Shown here piece after piece: positions 13,565 through 26,319 of a stretch of DNA of 64,000 nt. Source of the stretch: Hymenolepis diminuta (lineage: Eukaryota > Platyhelminthes > Cestoda > Cyclophyllidea > Hymenolepididae); NCBI GenBank assembly GCA_900708905.1, contig CAADRB010000053.1:310001-374000 (forward strand), in the 5' to 3' direction. The notes beneath the pieces were generated by a model that saw only the letters and a list, made by a program, of their open reading frames with translations, was not told the origin of the DNA and made no database searches. The translations under genes and the position numbers were made by a program. The first letter of the stretch is position 1; every line of letters starts with the position of its first letter.

Positions 13565-13579
13565 GGAACATTCTCGAAT
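13565..13579 (+). promoter_or_regulatory. Heat-shock element upstream of AHA1
   Basis: The bases ggaac attct cgaat form three contiguous inverted pentamers (nGAAn-nTTCn-nGAAn), a perfect minimal HSF-binding element. It ends 31 bp before the AHA1 ATG and is followed by an alternating cgcgcgcg run. AHA1 is a known HSF1 target in yeast and mammals, so the position makes sense, although the site is unusually close to the start codon. Confidence 0.65.
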
Positions 13580-13610
13580 TACGCGCGCGCGTGTCCTGTA
13601 GCTAGAGTCA

Positions 13611-15783
13611 ATGGCAAAGTGGGGTGAAGGTGATCCTCGTTGGATTGTAGAGGAAAGAGAAGATGGAAAGAATGTAAATAATTGGCATTGGACAGAAAAA
13701 AACGCGGGTCCGTGGTCAAAGGAAAAAATAAAGTCCTTGTTCACTGGATATACGTTTGATTCAGACAAATGTAGGTCATTCATAGTTTCTTGTTAGTAAA
13801 AAAGATTTCGTAGAAATAACAGAAGTTAGTAAATGCGAAGGAGATGCCGTTGCTAACAATAGAAAAGGAAAATTAATTACTTTCTATGAGTGGGATGTAG
13901 AATTGCAATGGAAAGGTAAGTTAATTTTTCAAAGCTCCCAATTTTCTGCAAAGGAAGGAAAAAGGACTCGAATGATCTTGGTAATGCAAAAGGTGCTATC
14001 ACTTGTGCGAATTTGAGTGAAGAAAATGCAGCGGATGAATTGGAATTTGAAGTGACCTGTAATTCAAGCAAGTCAGATGATAATGACATCAAGGAATACA
14101 TTCGGAAAGAGGGTGTCAAATTTCTACGCAAACAGTTTGCAGTTTATATTAATGAACTCAGGACTGGTACGTACTTTCATTATCGTTCCGTAATTTTCTT
14201 TAGAGTATTCAAAGGATCTGATTCTGCCTACAAAATTTACCCAGCCAAGTTCGGTCAAGTCGAAGGAAAATTCAACAGATAAACACTTGGCAGAAGCTCT
14301 GCGGAAGTCAGAACTTGGCAGTTCCAATAAGGAATCCGAGGAAAGCGACATTGGAAAAACCGTTCAGATTTCAATCCAGGAGGACTTTATGTGTACTCCA
14401 GATGATCTCTACCGGGTTTTCGTCACAGAAGAGGTAAATGTCTTTTAGTTGCTTTTTTACTCTACTTATTATAGGTTAGAGTAATACGTTTGTTTATCTA
14501 TAGAATTCCCATTTAATTTCGCCGTCTTTTATCTATTTGGATGACCATTTGTACTTCGCAAGGAAATCCTATTCAAGCACTCATCTTGGCTTAAAGTGAA
14601 ATTTTTTTGAGGTCTTATTGGGATATTCTTGGTCTATTTATCTGCTTCTCTACTAATTTACTTATTACATATGAGAGTTTTACGTATATTTATGTTCCGT
14701 CCTCCAGTTTTAATCTATTTGGTCCAAAATTTCTATTCATTGCACATGTTGATCTTGAGCATGGCATACTAGCGTGGCACTACTTTACGAAATTCCCAAA
14801 TTCATTCTAGGGTAATGTTTTCAAACTCTCATCTCGGGTAAGTTAAAGACCCTTTGCAGTCTCATTTAAAGTTCTTTTTAGTATCCGTCAGTACGGTCCT
14901 TTTACTGTTGTGCCAAGATGGGCATCGGCCTATTGTCATTTGATTTATTTTCATTAGCTGTATGTGGTATATACAATTCTTTGGTTCGTCGAAGGAAAGT
15001 TTTTCTAGCGTCCGTTTTAATTAAACGATGACTTCTATGATTCTCTATAATTGAGGTATTCACATTCTGCCGTCCTTTCGTTAACCATTCCTACTGATGA
15101 ATTTCCATATATTACTAATATCGATTTTTTTGAGGATATAAATGGGGCTAGCTGCTCTTCATCTTCCCCTCAGATATTTTGGAAGAAATGGCCACGGCCA
15201 GTTGGTTATTTTACTCTTGAGAGTGCTTTATGAGACAATGATATTCTTTTTAGCTATTAACTTTTTCCGTTTCAAAGACAAATGAGGGTTCTACTCCTCA
15301 TTTTAAAGCTTAAATGAGAAATCACTTTTTTAAACTGAATGGTGTGAACGATTGTACACACTTTTAACATCGTTTTATTATTTAGCTCACTAAACACTTC
15401 ACTCGTGACAATGCAACAATTCAGCCAACTCTGGGTGGGAAATACTCCATTTTCGGTGGAAATGTTTCGGGCAACTTCATCGAATTGGTGGGTCCATCTG
15501 TTATAATCCCTCAAATGCACGATTTCCCCGCTTATTGTTACCATTTTCTCTTTTTCAGGATGAAAACAAGATGATATCCCTGAGTTGGCGTAAGAGCAAT
15601 TGGCCAGAGGGTCACGTGAGTCTGGTCAAACTGGAGTTCGAACGCAACGAGACGGGGACACGACTCAAAGTCACACAGAGCAACGTACCAGCCAATGATA
15701 AGGAGGGAACCAAGGCCGGTTGGAACACGCATTACTTCCTACCCATCCAACAAACTTTTGGATTTGGTGGGAAAATATTCTAA
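13611..15783 (+). CDS. AHSA1: AHA1, activator of Hsp90 ATPase
   Basis: Six exons give about 346 residues: 13611-13770, 13805-13915, 13954-14166, 14204-14433, 15386-15487 and 15559-15783. AHA1 binds the Hsp90 middle domain and stimulates its ATPase in the cytosol. The N-terminal Aha1 domain starts MAKWGEGDPRWIVEER and has the conserved NVNNWHW motif at residues 21-27. The C-terminal AHSA1/START-like domain follows a Ser/Glu-rich linker and ends GFGGKIF, like the human protein (338 residues). The end of exon 1 is uncertain: a GTAGGT donor at 13771 with an acceptor at 13804 makes a 34-nt intron, whereas a donor at 13775 with the acceptor at 13796 makes a 22-nt intron. Both keep frame; I chose the 34-nt version because it matches the short-intron class of the window. 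Confidence 0.95.
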
Positions 15784-15858
15784 GTGTGTTGGGCTTCTGT
15801 CCTCTTTCTCCCTCCCCCCCCTACAAATTTGCACCGGTTTTATCGTGGTTGAATATTG

Positions 15859-15864
15859 AATAAA
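15859..15864 (+). terminator. Polyadenylation signal of AHA1
   Basis: AATAAA occurs 76 bp after the AHA1 stop codon and is followed by a GT/T-rich stretch. Confidence 0.75.
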
Positions 15865-18339
15865 GGCCTCACATGCAAACCTGTAATACCCGTGTTTTCT
15901 GTTGGGTTTTTAAGTTAAAGTGTATGGGTGTCTACCCGTGTTTTGTGTAATAATGTTTGTTGTTGTGGTGACAGTTAGTTGTTGACATTTTTAGACCAGT
16001 TAATTCAGTTTACTGGGTTTTTACTGTATGATCTGTTCAAATCGGTTTGATGTTTTAAGCTCGACAGATGTGCGTAGAGTACTAAGATTGAACTAATCCC
16101 GGGTAAGTTGAGATGGATCAGTGGCGTAGTAAACGATCGTACAGGAAGATGAGAGGCGAGAGAATTGTAGGAGAGATGGAGTAAGGGGTTGGGAATTTAT
16201 GTGTTTAAAAACAACTAAAATCCATTATTTACTATATTTGTTTCTGAAGGAATTACTGAGTATGTTACTTAAGAGAATAATATTGTATTTACTTATGACT
16301 ATTTAGTCGATTGCTCAGAGTCAGTAAAAAAGCAAATTCTCATTATGTAATAGATTATATTTTTCTTAGAAATTTTAAAGTAACTCTCTGAATATAACGT
16401 GAGTTTTCAATCTAGAGGAAGTTAAGAATTCAAATTGAGTTTCGTATCGAAAACAAGGATTTTAGGATCCAGGATACCTACTCAGCGTTATATTTACGCA
16501 ATGCGTTTCTACTAGTGAAAATTCAGTGAATCTTGTCTTTAAAGTATTCTAGGATAACAATATGAATATTATGCTTACTTTTTAAGATGAAACATTGTAT
16601 GGCTTAATATAGGGAATTCGTGCGTATGCATCTGATCTCGCTGAATTAATATGCTTTCAGTGGAAAAGTAGTCAGAATTCGTAGTGCACTTCTAATCTTT
16701 ATATCTGTGTATTTTCTTGCCACTGACGTTGATTAAAGTCCCGCAAATTCGGGGTTGTAATACTATTATTATGATACACGGTGAGGCAAAAATACTACAA
16801 TTATTCATTGGAATTGAAATCGGTCAATAATAAGTCCAACAAGTAAAAAGGTGATTAGATAGAAAAGACGTTGAGAATAAAGTCGGTGAATCGAGAATCT
16901 TACTTCATTTGATTCTTGGATTCGAGTTGCACCATAATTACCTGATGAATAATCCACGTTCCAAAATTCAAATTTTATAAATCGTCCACTGGATTACTAG
17001 AACAAATTCCTGACCTCGATATTCAGTCCTTATCGGCAGGCTGTTTAATTATGATGGCCGATCTTGGGACTTCGATTCATGACTGATTGAGAAAGTACAT
17101 GATCTTAACTTGGCAGTGTTCACTAGAGATAACCCAAGGTAAATCGGAATCGTACATTGATTCTGTTAGTGTTTGCTCTTGCCCCATTCTTAAATGACTG
17201 TCTCGGTGTTTCAATTATTGTGATCTAGTTAAATTTTAAATTTGTTTAAAATAAATATTGCAGATTTTTATCTCCCCAGTTCTATTATGGTACCCACCAA
17301 ATAGACGTATCCAGATTTTATATTACCTTCTTACATGAGTATTGTCACAAGTAGTTTAGGGTCTCTTCTTCCTGAAAAAAGATTGCTTTTCATATGGTAG
17401 TTTTAGCCGTTTTTAGATATACTTGTAGAACGAAATGAATTTGGTTAAGCATTCTTACCATTCACGTGAACGTAGTCTCGTGCGGGTCATTCCCACTCAA
17501 ATATACGTCATCCTTATTGATGTGGACTTCGTTACTCAACTTTCCTTTCGGTAAATTCACTGTCCATTCCATACTGATGATTATCATAACGCATTCGTCA
17601 GGTAATATCTAACAGATATACCCTGGGATATTCTGATATATAAACGCATTTGTGTGTTATATTCATTGCACTTTATTCTATTCTTTGAGCACTTGGTGGA
17701 TTATTCAAAGCGCTAAAATGAAGCTAATTTCAGTCCTTAATACTCAATCACATGTTTTTTAGGTATGAAAATAGGTGTTGTGAGATATTAAATACCTCTC
17801 TTTTTTACAATTGAAATATCTAATAATGTGCACTTTCTGGAATTCGGTAATCTTGACTTCTCTTTTATTCATTCAGCTGCCGGAATTCGGCATTTTGGTA
17901 TGTGAATTTGGGAGTTCTAACTAGGACTGACAGGTCTCAGCAAAGATTTGTTAATTAGTCCCTTTATTAGGATAATAAAAAATAAACTATCTTAAGATAA
18001 TTTAACAGTTATTTAATTGTCACCTAAATATGGAGTTTCTTCCAAGACCGTTGATTGACAATGTTCTCCACAACACTAATCTTGTATAGACTATCATCCT
18101 GAGGCCTCTCTGATGAGAAACTCTCACTTTTCTCTTTTTTGGCCAGTATTTTAACCAGCACGGTTAGTCAAGCCATTCATCAATGGGTACCGAACTTCGG
18201 GCTTTGCGGATTTGCACATAAATTTTCAGACCACGAGTTCACTTGGGTTTTTAACTTAGAGAATTCGCATTCATAGTGTTTGCCGCAGAATATTTTATCA
18301 GAATTCTATTTATTTATTATAGATGGACAAATTCTTCGA

Positions 18340-18600
18340 ATTTGGGGTTGTTAATAATCGCCGACGAACATAGCTCAAGGTCTTAGAGTGCGTATATTGT
18401 CTATGAATGAACAGTTTCCGCAGGTGATCACTAAGTTGCCTCCCATCCTTATCATTATCCAGACGCACCCCGCTCCTAACAGCTTGACAGTTAGTCTGAT
18501 CAAAAATTGTCATCAATCCGGTAGCAGGTTGGTCTTCATTAATCAATAACCTGACGAAGACTAATATTCATTTACTCTTTGTAAAATTAATAAATAACTT
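18340..18600. repeat. Dispersed repeat, copy 2 (family R2)
   Basis: It aligns with the copy at 4110-4320 (shared ccgc...ctaagt and cgctcctaacagcttg blocks, then gaagac and a ttaataaa-like tail). The 78-codon minus-strand frame across it is not recognisable, and I treat it as part of the repeat. Confidence 0.4.
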
Positions 18601-19454
18601 CGCATTGACTACACTTCTATCTTCTCTCTCCGGGTCTGAATCAATTGTAACTAATTAATTAATTGAAATTAATCATCAAGCATCAGGCTCTATGTTATCC
18701 TAATTGTGGACTCATTAGGTGTCATATTTTGCGTAATAGTATCGTTCCTTCCGTCATGACCCATCAATCTAAATGTCCAACTTCAGGATCTGATCTCTCA
18801 ATTTCTGAGTGGGGGGCGCTTTGTTGTACTTGCCTCTTCTGAGAGTCTAAAGGAAGCTAGGGGAACATTTTTTCCAGTCTTTGGGAGCAAGTTAACTGTT
18901 GAACCCGCAGATTCAGTGCCAAATTTGTCGCAAGAAATTGAAATTATTAGTACACAGAGCACGTATTGTCTTCGAAACTTACGTAGCAAAATTGAGCTGA
19001 AGGGATTCGCAGAATTGATTTAAGAAAATCGAGTTAGAATGTTGATATATCTTTTGAGAGCTGGCCCCTACTCCCAGTAATAATCAAGTTTCTAATGGCC
19101 CGTCAAGAACCGAGTTATAAGAAAATGACATTGATGACTGATACCGGAAATAAGTAATCCGATCGTCTCTTTCTCCGATTACCAGAAAAGAAATTATACA
19201 GAACTTGGGAATGACTGTCAATGAATGGTTGGGGACACGAACCGATCACCGCGGAGATAATTTCTAGTATATTTGGTAATAATTAATATTTGTATCGGCA
19301 TCCGTTCTACTTTATCAATTTCGATGAGTCAGATTAGAACTGCTTGCTAGGCTATTCACTCCTTTATTACTCACACAACCTGTGCGAATGGATTTTCCGC
19401 TAGGTAAGTACGTATTGCTATTTTTACCAAAACTCCCCTGTTGAAAAGTCGTGG

Positions 19455-19460
19455 TTTATT
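19455..19460 (-). terminator. Polyadenylation signal of ATAD3
   Basis: TTTATT on the plus strand (AATAAA on the minus strand) lies 112 bp beyond the ATAD3 stop codon. Confidence 0.6.
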
Positions 19461-19571
19461 ATCATCAGTATTAATACTAAAACTTATTCAATATAGACAC
19501 AATAGGACAAACAAAAGGTCGCCAATTGACTATACTACAGGGGAAGAAGGGGAATGCAGGAATTTGGTACT

Positions 19572-22500
19572 CTACTTTTCACTGCTGCTGTTGCTAGAGA
19601 GTTGGGGCAAATCGACATGGGCATCAGGAAGGCGATATTGGCGCCATTCTTGTTTCTTCTTATTCGCCTCGACTGCATTTTTCACCACATTATCCATCAT
19701 TTCCTCAGTCAGGGTTCCATTCTCACTCGAAAATGCCATAGTCTGAAAACAGAAAAAACAACAAAGCCGTAGCAACAAAACAAACGATATCAAACATAAT
19801 CTTGTCTGCTTAAACGAATTCAGTAAAAAGGTAAATATAACAACGCTGGCTCGAATATGATAGTCTTTTATCTATTGAATTACTAACAAACGTCAAATCT
19901 ATTCAATTAAGATAAATTTGAATCGTTATTGAGATTTGGACCCATTTTACCAAGTCTCGACCAGAATATCCGTTCTATTCTAAAAGAATGACACATTAGG
20001 CATTTGGATTAAAATTACGTAGTCTTTTTTGAGGAACGTAAATACTTCACAACCCAAATACAAAGATCGAACGAATTAAGACCCATTGATACTTCATTCT
20101 CAACATCTTTTAGATCCCCTTCACTTCGCCATTTTTTGGACTTACTGTTACTAGATTTCGGTTGCTTTCCCACAATGAAAAAGTGACATTTTTTGCATTA
20201 CTTGTGGAATATAATAATAAATTATGAGATATAAAATGAAGGGAGCTTAACAGGGAACAACAGACAACCTGAATAGTCTCCAATTCAAATGAATGATACC
20301 TTCAGATTCCAAACACAAACTTATTCTCCTTATTCTACCTTGACAATTTTTCTCAGACGTCTGCTTTGCCATGAACATCAAGAACATATATATATATATA
20401 TATATATATAGTTGAGAATCAATACTAACCTGCCAGGCAATAGCAACCTTCGACAGCTCACGACCAGATAAACCTTCAGTACGGGCAGCAACCTCCTTGC
20501 ACTTGGCAGCATAATCAATACCGTCGGCAAGGCGAATGCGTTGTTTCTTGTCCAAAGAGGGCTGGAGAATGTACATATCGAAGTAGTGGCGTATCATGCG
20601 TTCACGCTCGCGTAATTTCGGCACATCGAAGTAGACAATTTCATCCATACGATCGTTGATGGCCCAATCGAACTGCTCGGGCTGGTTACTCGCCAGAACC
20701 AACATGAACCTAAGAAGGGGAGTAGACACGTAGGTGTAATGAATGTGTAAAGAACACAAAGACAAAGAGCAAAATCGACTCGGACTAAAGCACTTGAGAT
20801 CTGGCTAATATATAATTTGATTATGTTATCTGTCCTAAGTAAGAATAGTTGAAACAGGTATAAAATACACATAAAGTTCAGTCATTTGAAAGGGCTATGA
20901 GGAAGCAGATATTGCTATCCACTCTTCTAAACTAATGCCATACCACTACTAAACTGTGACAATCCGTATGAAAAAGAAATATTGAGAATAAAGATATTTG
21001 AGACTTGAAACCAGCCCTCAGCGAATCATAGCCTCCTCGATTATAGCGATAACAATGAGGAAAAATAAGTCGCTGAAGCAGAAAGAACAAGCTTCTGGTG
21101 CAAAACCAACTATATATTATCTTTAAAACACTAGGTACAATTTAGGTATTTCCTCATCAGTTTTGCTTTAAATGATTGTCTTTTTATTAAACAATAGGAA
21201 ATATTTAGTAAAGGCTACAACCGCTCTGATTTACTATGAGTGAATAGAGGTTGCAGTTCCGTTCATTTAGAATTTTCAGCTATCACATTTCTGCCAAGAC
21301 GGTAAGCTGAAAGATATCATTGCTTGCCTTCTCAATCTTTAGAAGAAAAAGTCGTTGAAGTGACAAGACCGGTCACCTTGATTAAAAGCATTAGACATCA
21401 TAGAGAAGCGTTTGCTGCAATCCAGAGGACGAATAATGAAATCGAATTTCAGAATGTAAATTACTAATTTTCCATTTTACAACCTGAATCCGATAATCAA
21501 ATAAAGAGAGACTCCTTAGCACCTCGACTTTGCTCTCAGTACCCTTTTTGCTCCCCTCCCCTTTATCAGTTTTTGGATCTCCTCCTAACTGATTACAGTT
21601 ACTTCCCGCAATTAAAATTGTAATTTTTTGATATCACTGAGGGTAATAATAATATCAATAATAATCGGCTACTCAATTTAATTCGAAGTCAGTACAGGAA
21701 TACAGGTGGATTAAAAAGAAGCTCAAAGGCAACACGATCAGTTGATAAAGGAATGCTTGAAAACAGTTTAACCTGAAGAGGGAACTGAATAGTAAATCGT
21801 CCGAATCTCGACTGAAGTGTGAACATTTGGGCCTGTCTAACTCAAACAGTAAATGAAACCATGCTTTCGTTTCATTTATACTTTATCTTGACCTATTAGA
21901 AACTTATAAAGTTCGTATTCTGATCAATGTAATGAGTTGACATCCATTTATCTGTCGCTTATTCATTTCGACTTCAATTCTTTGGCTTTATCACCGTGAT
22001 TAGTCATGCGTCTTCTGTCACAAGATTATCCATATTCTGAATATCCAATTGCCTCGTCTGTCATTCAATATCGTCATAAATGTACGAGTAGTAATTGACT
22101 CTTCAATAAGTACATTACCCTCTTATAATACATTCTATTCAACAGTACCGTTATTCTATTCCTATGTGTTATTCTATACTTCAAAGCATTCTATGTAATT
22201 TACTTCTTTTGATTTATATTCCATTGTGTGGGTATTGTCAATTTATATGCTGATGTTAGAAAGGTTAAGCGGGGAAAATTCTACATACTTCAATCCACCT
22301 CGGACATACTTTAATATATAACTAAAATGAGTGCATATTCGAAAAAAATCATTTTAAATCGCAGTATCATTTAATAAAGTAAAAAATTTATCCTTTAATT
22401 AAATTGTGATTGTCTTCCTCGGAAATAGAATCCATAACGCCCGGAAATTAACTGCTTATTTTCCGTTGACAGAAAACTTCAAACAAATAAAATTTCACGT

Positions 22501-25500
22501 TGTTGTCAGAATGCACCGGCATCTTGTACCTTAATCATTTCACGAACATTCCAGAAGATATACACACAGACACTACTTGAATGTAATAAACATCACATAA
22601 ATTGAATTTCTAAATTCAAATTCTAGGCTGCATCAAGGGGTAGAAGAGACCAACAACGTAGCTAGACGGTCACATAGCATAACCTCAATCACATATAAAT
22701 GTAACACAAAATACTTAGAATTATATGAAAAAGTTGTAATAATCAAATAAATATTCCGCACATTTCACGAATATGGATTGTAAATAAGCAATAGCCAGCT
22801 TCAGCAGAAATGCCAATTAAGTAAAGAGGAAGTTTAATTATAAAAGCATAAGAATTAGACTACCATTTGATGACATTATAAACAACTATCCACCGATGTT
22901 CATAAAAACTTTCGGAATGACCAACCAAAGCAATTATAACATTGGTCGCAAAGGTTTGGCCATTTGATTTATTTTAGAGCCAATTTCCCCAACTACCGCA
23001 TGAACCTATATTAAAAACTGACATCACAGTTTCAGTACCTTCTAACCATGGAGATTAAGAAAGAATTTCCTTCCAATTTATAAGTCATATCCTCCGCAAA
23101 AATTTAAAATGGAAAATAATCAAATTTTAAGGAAACGCAGAACTTGCCTCTGAGATTGTTCACCAGTTCTGTAAAGGAAGGCATTCAAAGTAGCTCGCAT
23201 CCCCTCTGAAATTCTCTCCTGTTCTCTTTTTCGTAGGAAAGCGTCCGCTTCATCCACAAACAGCAAGACACTAGAAAGTAAATAAAAAAATTATTACAAA
23301 GCGAACCTGCCATGGTACAAACATAACAATAAAGCACATTCAAACTCCAGGTTTAACTAGTATGGTTGACCATGTCAATCAGTAGGTTCCGACTATATTA
23401 CCGTGTCATTGAAGTACTAAATGATACTAAAGAGTATCTGAATAAGAAACGGACACTAAATCATACTGCTTTTGACTAGTATAAATCGATGCGATCACAA
23501 CAATAATAACAACCAAACCAATTTGAGAAAGGGTCCCCAAACGCCTACCTTGAGTAGAAGAGTAGCGTTATGGAGCCACTCACTCTATTAGCCAAACTCA
23601 GTGAGTGTAGTTGGTCATTCCGTTCACTGGGTGTGTACCGATGGTCATCGAACTCGTGACCCTTTTTGACTTCGCAGACGAGTAAGATAACCATTGGACA
23701 ACCAAGGCATTAATCAATATTCCAGAAACTGACAGACATCCACCAAGTGCATATTACGACCACATTGGCGAAACACTGGCTTGTTTTATAAATGTGGTTG
23801 AGGGAAGATAATTTAGAGCATATACGATGGATTAATTCTTATTGAAACTGGTATAAACCATTGTAATTTATCGTTGCTTTCAGCAGGATGAGGAATCGAA
23901 TGCGGTACTTCTGACAAGAAAGATGATAATTTACCCTTGCAATTAACTCACCCCCTGCGACTCGTCTTGGCCCAATTGAAGACCTTGTGAACTGCAGTGA
24001 CACCATCTCCACCAAGCGGTGCAATATCACCTCCTGTCATAATGGCGTAATCGAGACCAGAGTGCGTCGCCAAACTCTGTAAAAATATTCACCAACATTA
24101 TAACCCTACATCGGTTACCAATTCCAACTTTAAATAAACATATTTAATGAAGACTTTTTCTTTTCAATTACGAAAATCGTCGCTACATTAGAAACCCATA
24201 TTCGCTCAACTTAAAAAACTTACTTTAGACAACTGCGATCAGGAAGGGAACAATGGGAGATTAAAATAAGCAAATCAGTACACAATTTCTAAAGCCTGCA
24301 GCGGGCTCAGTCGAATACAATGAGGGAAAATTCGTCTTCTCAAGCGATATTGGACCCCAAGTTACAAGAGGGCTTATGAGAGTTTAGGCGCTTTAAAAGT
24401 AGTTTTTATGGCTGCCAACAGAACCAAGATGCAACACTTCTCATACAACCTTGAATGACCCACCAAGATAGCTTCAAGATGAGTTCAAAAACCCTCTAAG
24501 TGAAGTTTTATGACGAAAACAGGTATCTGCGAAAAGAAAATAACCGAATCCATAATCCAATGCATTATCTATTAAATAGAAGTAAAAGTCAAAACATTTT
24601 CCGAAACAGAAAATAATGTTTCAATGTGTCCATGGGTTTTTCGTTATGAAATTTAGAACTTATATGCTTTTGCCAATACATCAAGTCTCAAAAGGCTTTT
24701 TAACAACAAAGAGATTAAAAAATTAATTGAATTGGGACTAAGCAACACGAAATTGGGCAATAGAAATATTGCCTAATTATCCAAAAAAATTGGACAAGGT
24801 GCAATTTATTGCAGAGCCAGCAATCAGTTAGACCTTAACTAGGAGAACAAACATTTTTGGACAATTTTCCAGGTATATGGACATGAAAGATTGGGTGTGA
24901 AGATTCTCCAATTCCGCAAGTTAGTGAATTTCACTGTGGCTCAGAATCTGACCTGACAAGCAATATAAAAACAGGCGTTTAATTAAGCAAATCAGAATCA
25001 ATCACACTATCGACTTGACTTTCAAATACACGATTTCTTCAAACATAAGAAATAAACAAATGAGGCAATGAGAAGATATTACCTTAGCGAACATAGTTTT
25101 ACCAGTACCCGGAGGACCGGCCATAAGCACGTTGCGATAGAAACCCTTATTGGCCTTCGTGTGTCGAGTTGCTATAGCGATTTTTCGCAGATGGGCCTCA
25201 AGAGTTGGCTAAAGGGAGAAATAAAATTACGTAAACCCCAAAAACAATACAACAAACCTCCAAGATGATATTTTTTAGCGGATCACCAGGTCTATTCAAT
25301 ACTTTCTTGACAGTCTAGATATGCGATGTTAGGAAAAAATGACACCACAAACCTCAATAGGATGTATAAGTAAATCAACAGTATTCAATCGAGAAGTTTC
25401 TCGAACAAGTTTAGGTTTTCCAATACGCGATTCAATGAAACGAGCCATGGTTCCCATACCAAATTTGGCAGCATAGATACCACCAGCTAATACGGTTGCA

Positions 25501-26319
25501 GCACCAACAGCTGTGAAGACCTTATTTTTATCAACCAAGAATGCATCGAATCCAGCTCCAATAACTGAGCCAGCAGTTTGAATCGATTGAAGAACTGTCT
25601 CACGATGTTCTCTTGCTTCAACTCGCGAACGCTCTAATCGGATCTCACGATTTTCACGTTCAACTTGGGCTTCTCCACGTAGTCGGGCTTCGATTTGTTT
25701 CAGCTCGTTTTGATGGCGCAAATTAGCCTCATATTCAATCGTCTCTAAATTTGAAAGGAAAATAAACAGATTTGTTTTCAACCTACGTCTTCTGAGGGCT
25801 TCCTGTTTCTGAACAGATTCTTCTTGTTTTCGAAGAGTTTCTTCATGCATTCGAGCTTGTTGGGCCAATTGGTCTTCTTGTCTCTTCCTGGCTAACATAT
25901 CCTGATATTCTACTCGGTGTTTTTGAATCCTTGATTCTTCTTCCAGGGTTTTTCGGCGTTCTTCTTGTTGAATTCGAATTTGTTGGCCCTTCAACTGCTC
26001 GAGACCAGCTTCATACTCCTTAATTTTCGCTTGATACTCCAATTGTTGAGTGTGTTCATTCATGCGAGAGAGCTCAAATGCCTCCTTTGCGTATTCTGGA
26101 AATAAATTGTATACTAAAATACATACTAGATTTTTCTAATTCTCGAGCAGCTTTTGCAGCTCTTTCAAGAGCTGCAGAATCGAACTTAAATCCTGAAATT
26201 GCTTCTTCCATTTTCTTCTTATCGTCCTTACTGGGGGGTGGAGGAGGCGGTGGAGGAATACCTCCTTCACCTCCGGCTCCCGAATTTTGTGATCTCGAAT
26301 AGCCAAAGAGCCAAGACAT
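19572..26319 (-). CDS. ATAD3: ATAD3, mitochondrial AAA+ ATPase
   Basis: Nine minus-strand exons join to 591 residues: 26319-26127, 26095-25787, 25744-25353, 25314-25258, 25208-25083, 24076-23952, 23270-23148, 20709-20430 and 19742-19572. ATAD3 spans the mitochondrial inner membrane and supports nucleoid, cristae and cholesterol functions. The N-terminus starts MSWLFGYSR, with a proline run, then a long Glu/Arg/Gln-rich coiled coil with the family signature [16 protein letters not shown] hydrophobic segment near 270-290 follows. The AAA+ domain has Walker A GPPGTGKT (348-355), Walker B LLFVDEAD (403-410) and sensor-1 ASNQ (448-451). Human ATAD3A has about the same length. The intron after exon 7 starts GC instead of GT (donor at 23147, CAGAG|GCAAGT); the reading frame allows no nearby GT donor. 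Early introns are 31-49 nt and later ones 0.7-2.4 kb. Confidence 0.95.
20386..20410. repeat. (AT)n microsatellite
   Basis: A 25-bp pure alternating AT tract within ATAD3 intron 8, just beyond exon 8. Confidence 0.95.
23530..23699 (-). repeat. tRNA-derived SINE, copy (-) in ATAD3 intron 6
   Basis: Read on the minus strand it has a B-box-like gagttcgatgacc (about 23655-23643), then the family body cacccagtgaacggaatgac, then a tail with ctactcaaggtaggcg. It shares this order with the seven other copies in the window. Confidence 0.7.

Larger units (their letters stand above)
15784..19571. other. Convergent intergenic region between AHA1 and ATAD3
   Basis: About 3.8 kb between two converging genes. 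It contains both 3' ends and one R2 repeat copy (about 18340-18600). I see no other gene. Short frames at 18310-18546 and 18798-18989 on the minus strand have no recognisable domain, and the first lies inside the repeat. Confidence 0.6.

Noticed and set aside
20247..20872. Open frames extending ATAD3 exon 8 into both flanking introns
   Set aside because: The extensions lie beyond consensus splice sites and across an AT microsatellite; only 20430-20709 aligns with ATAD3.
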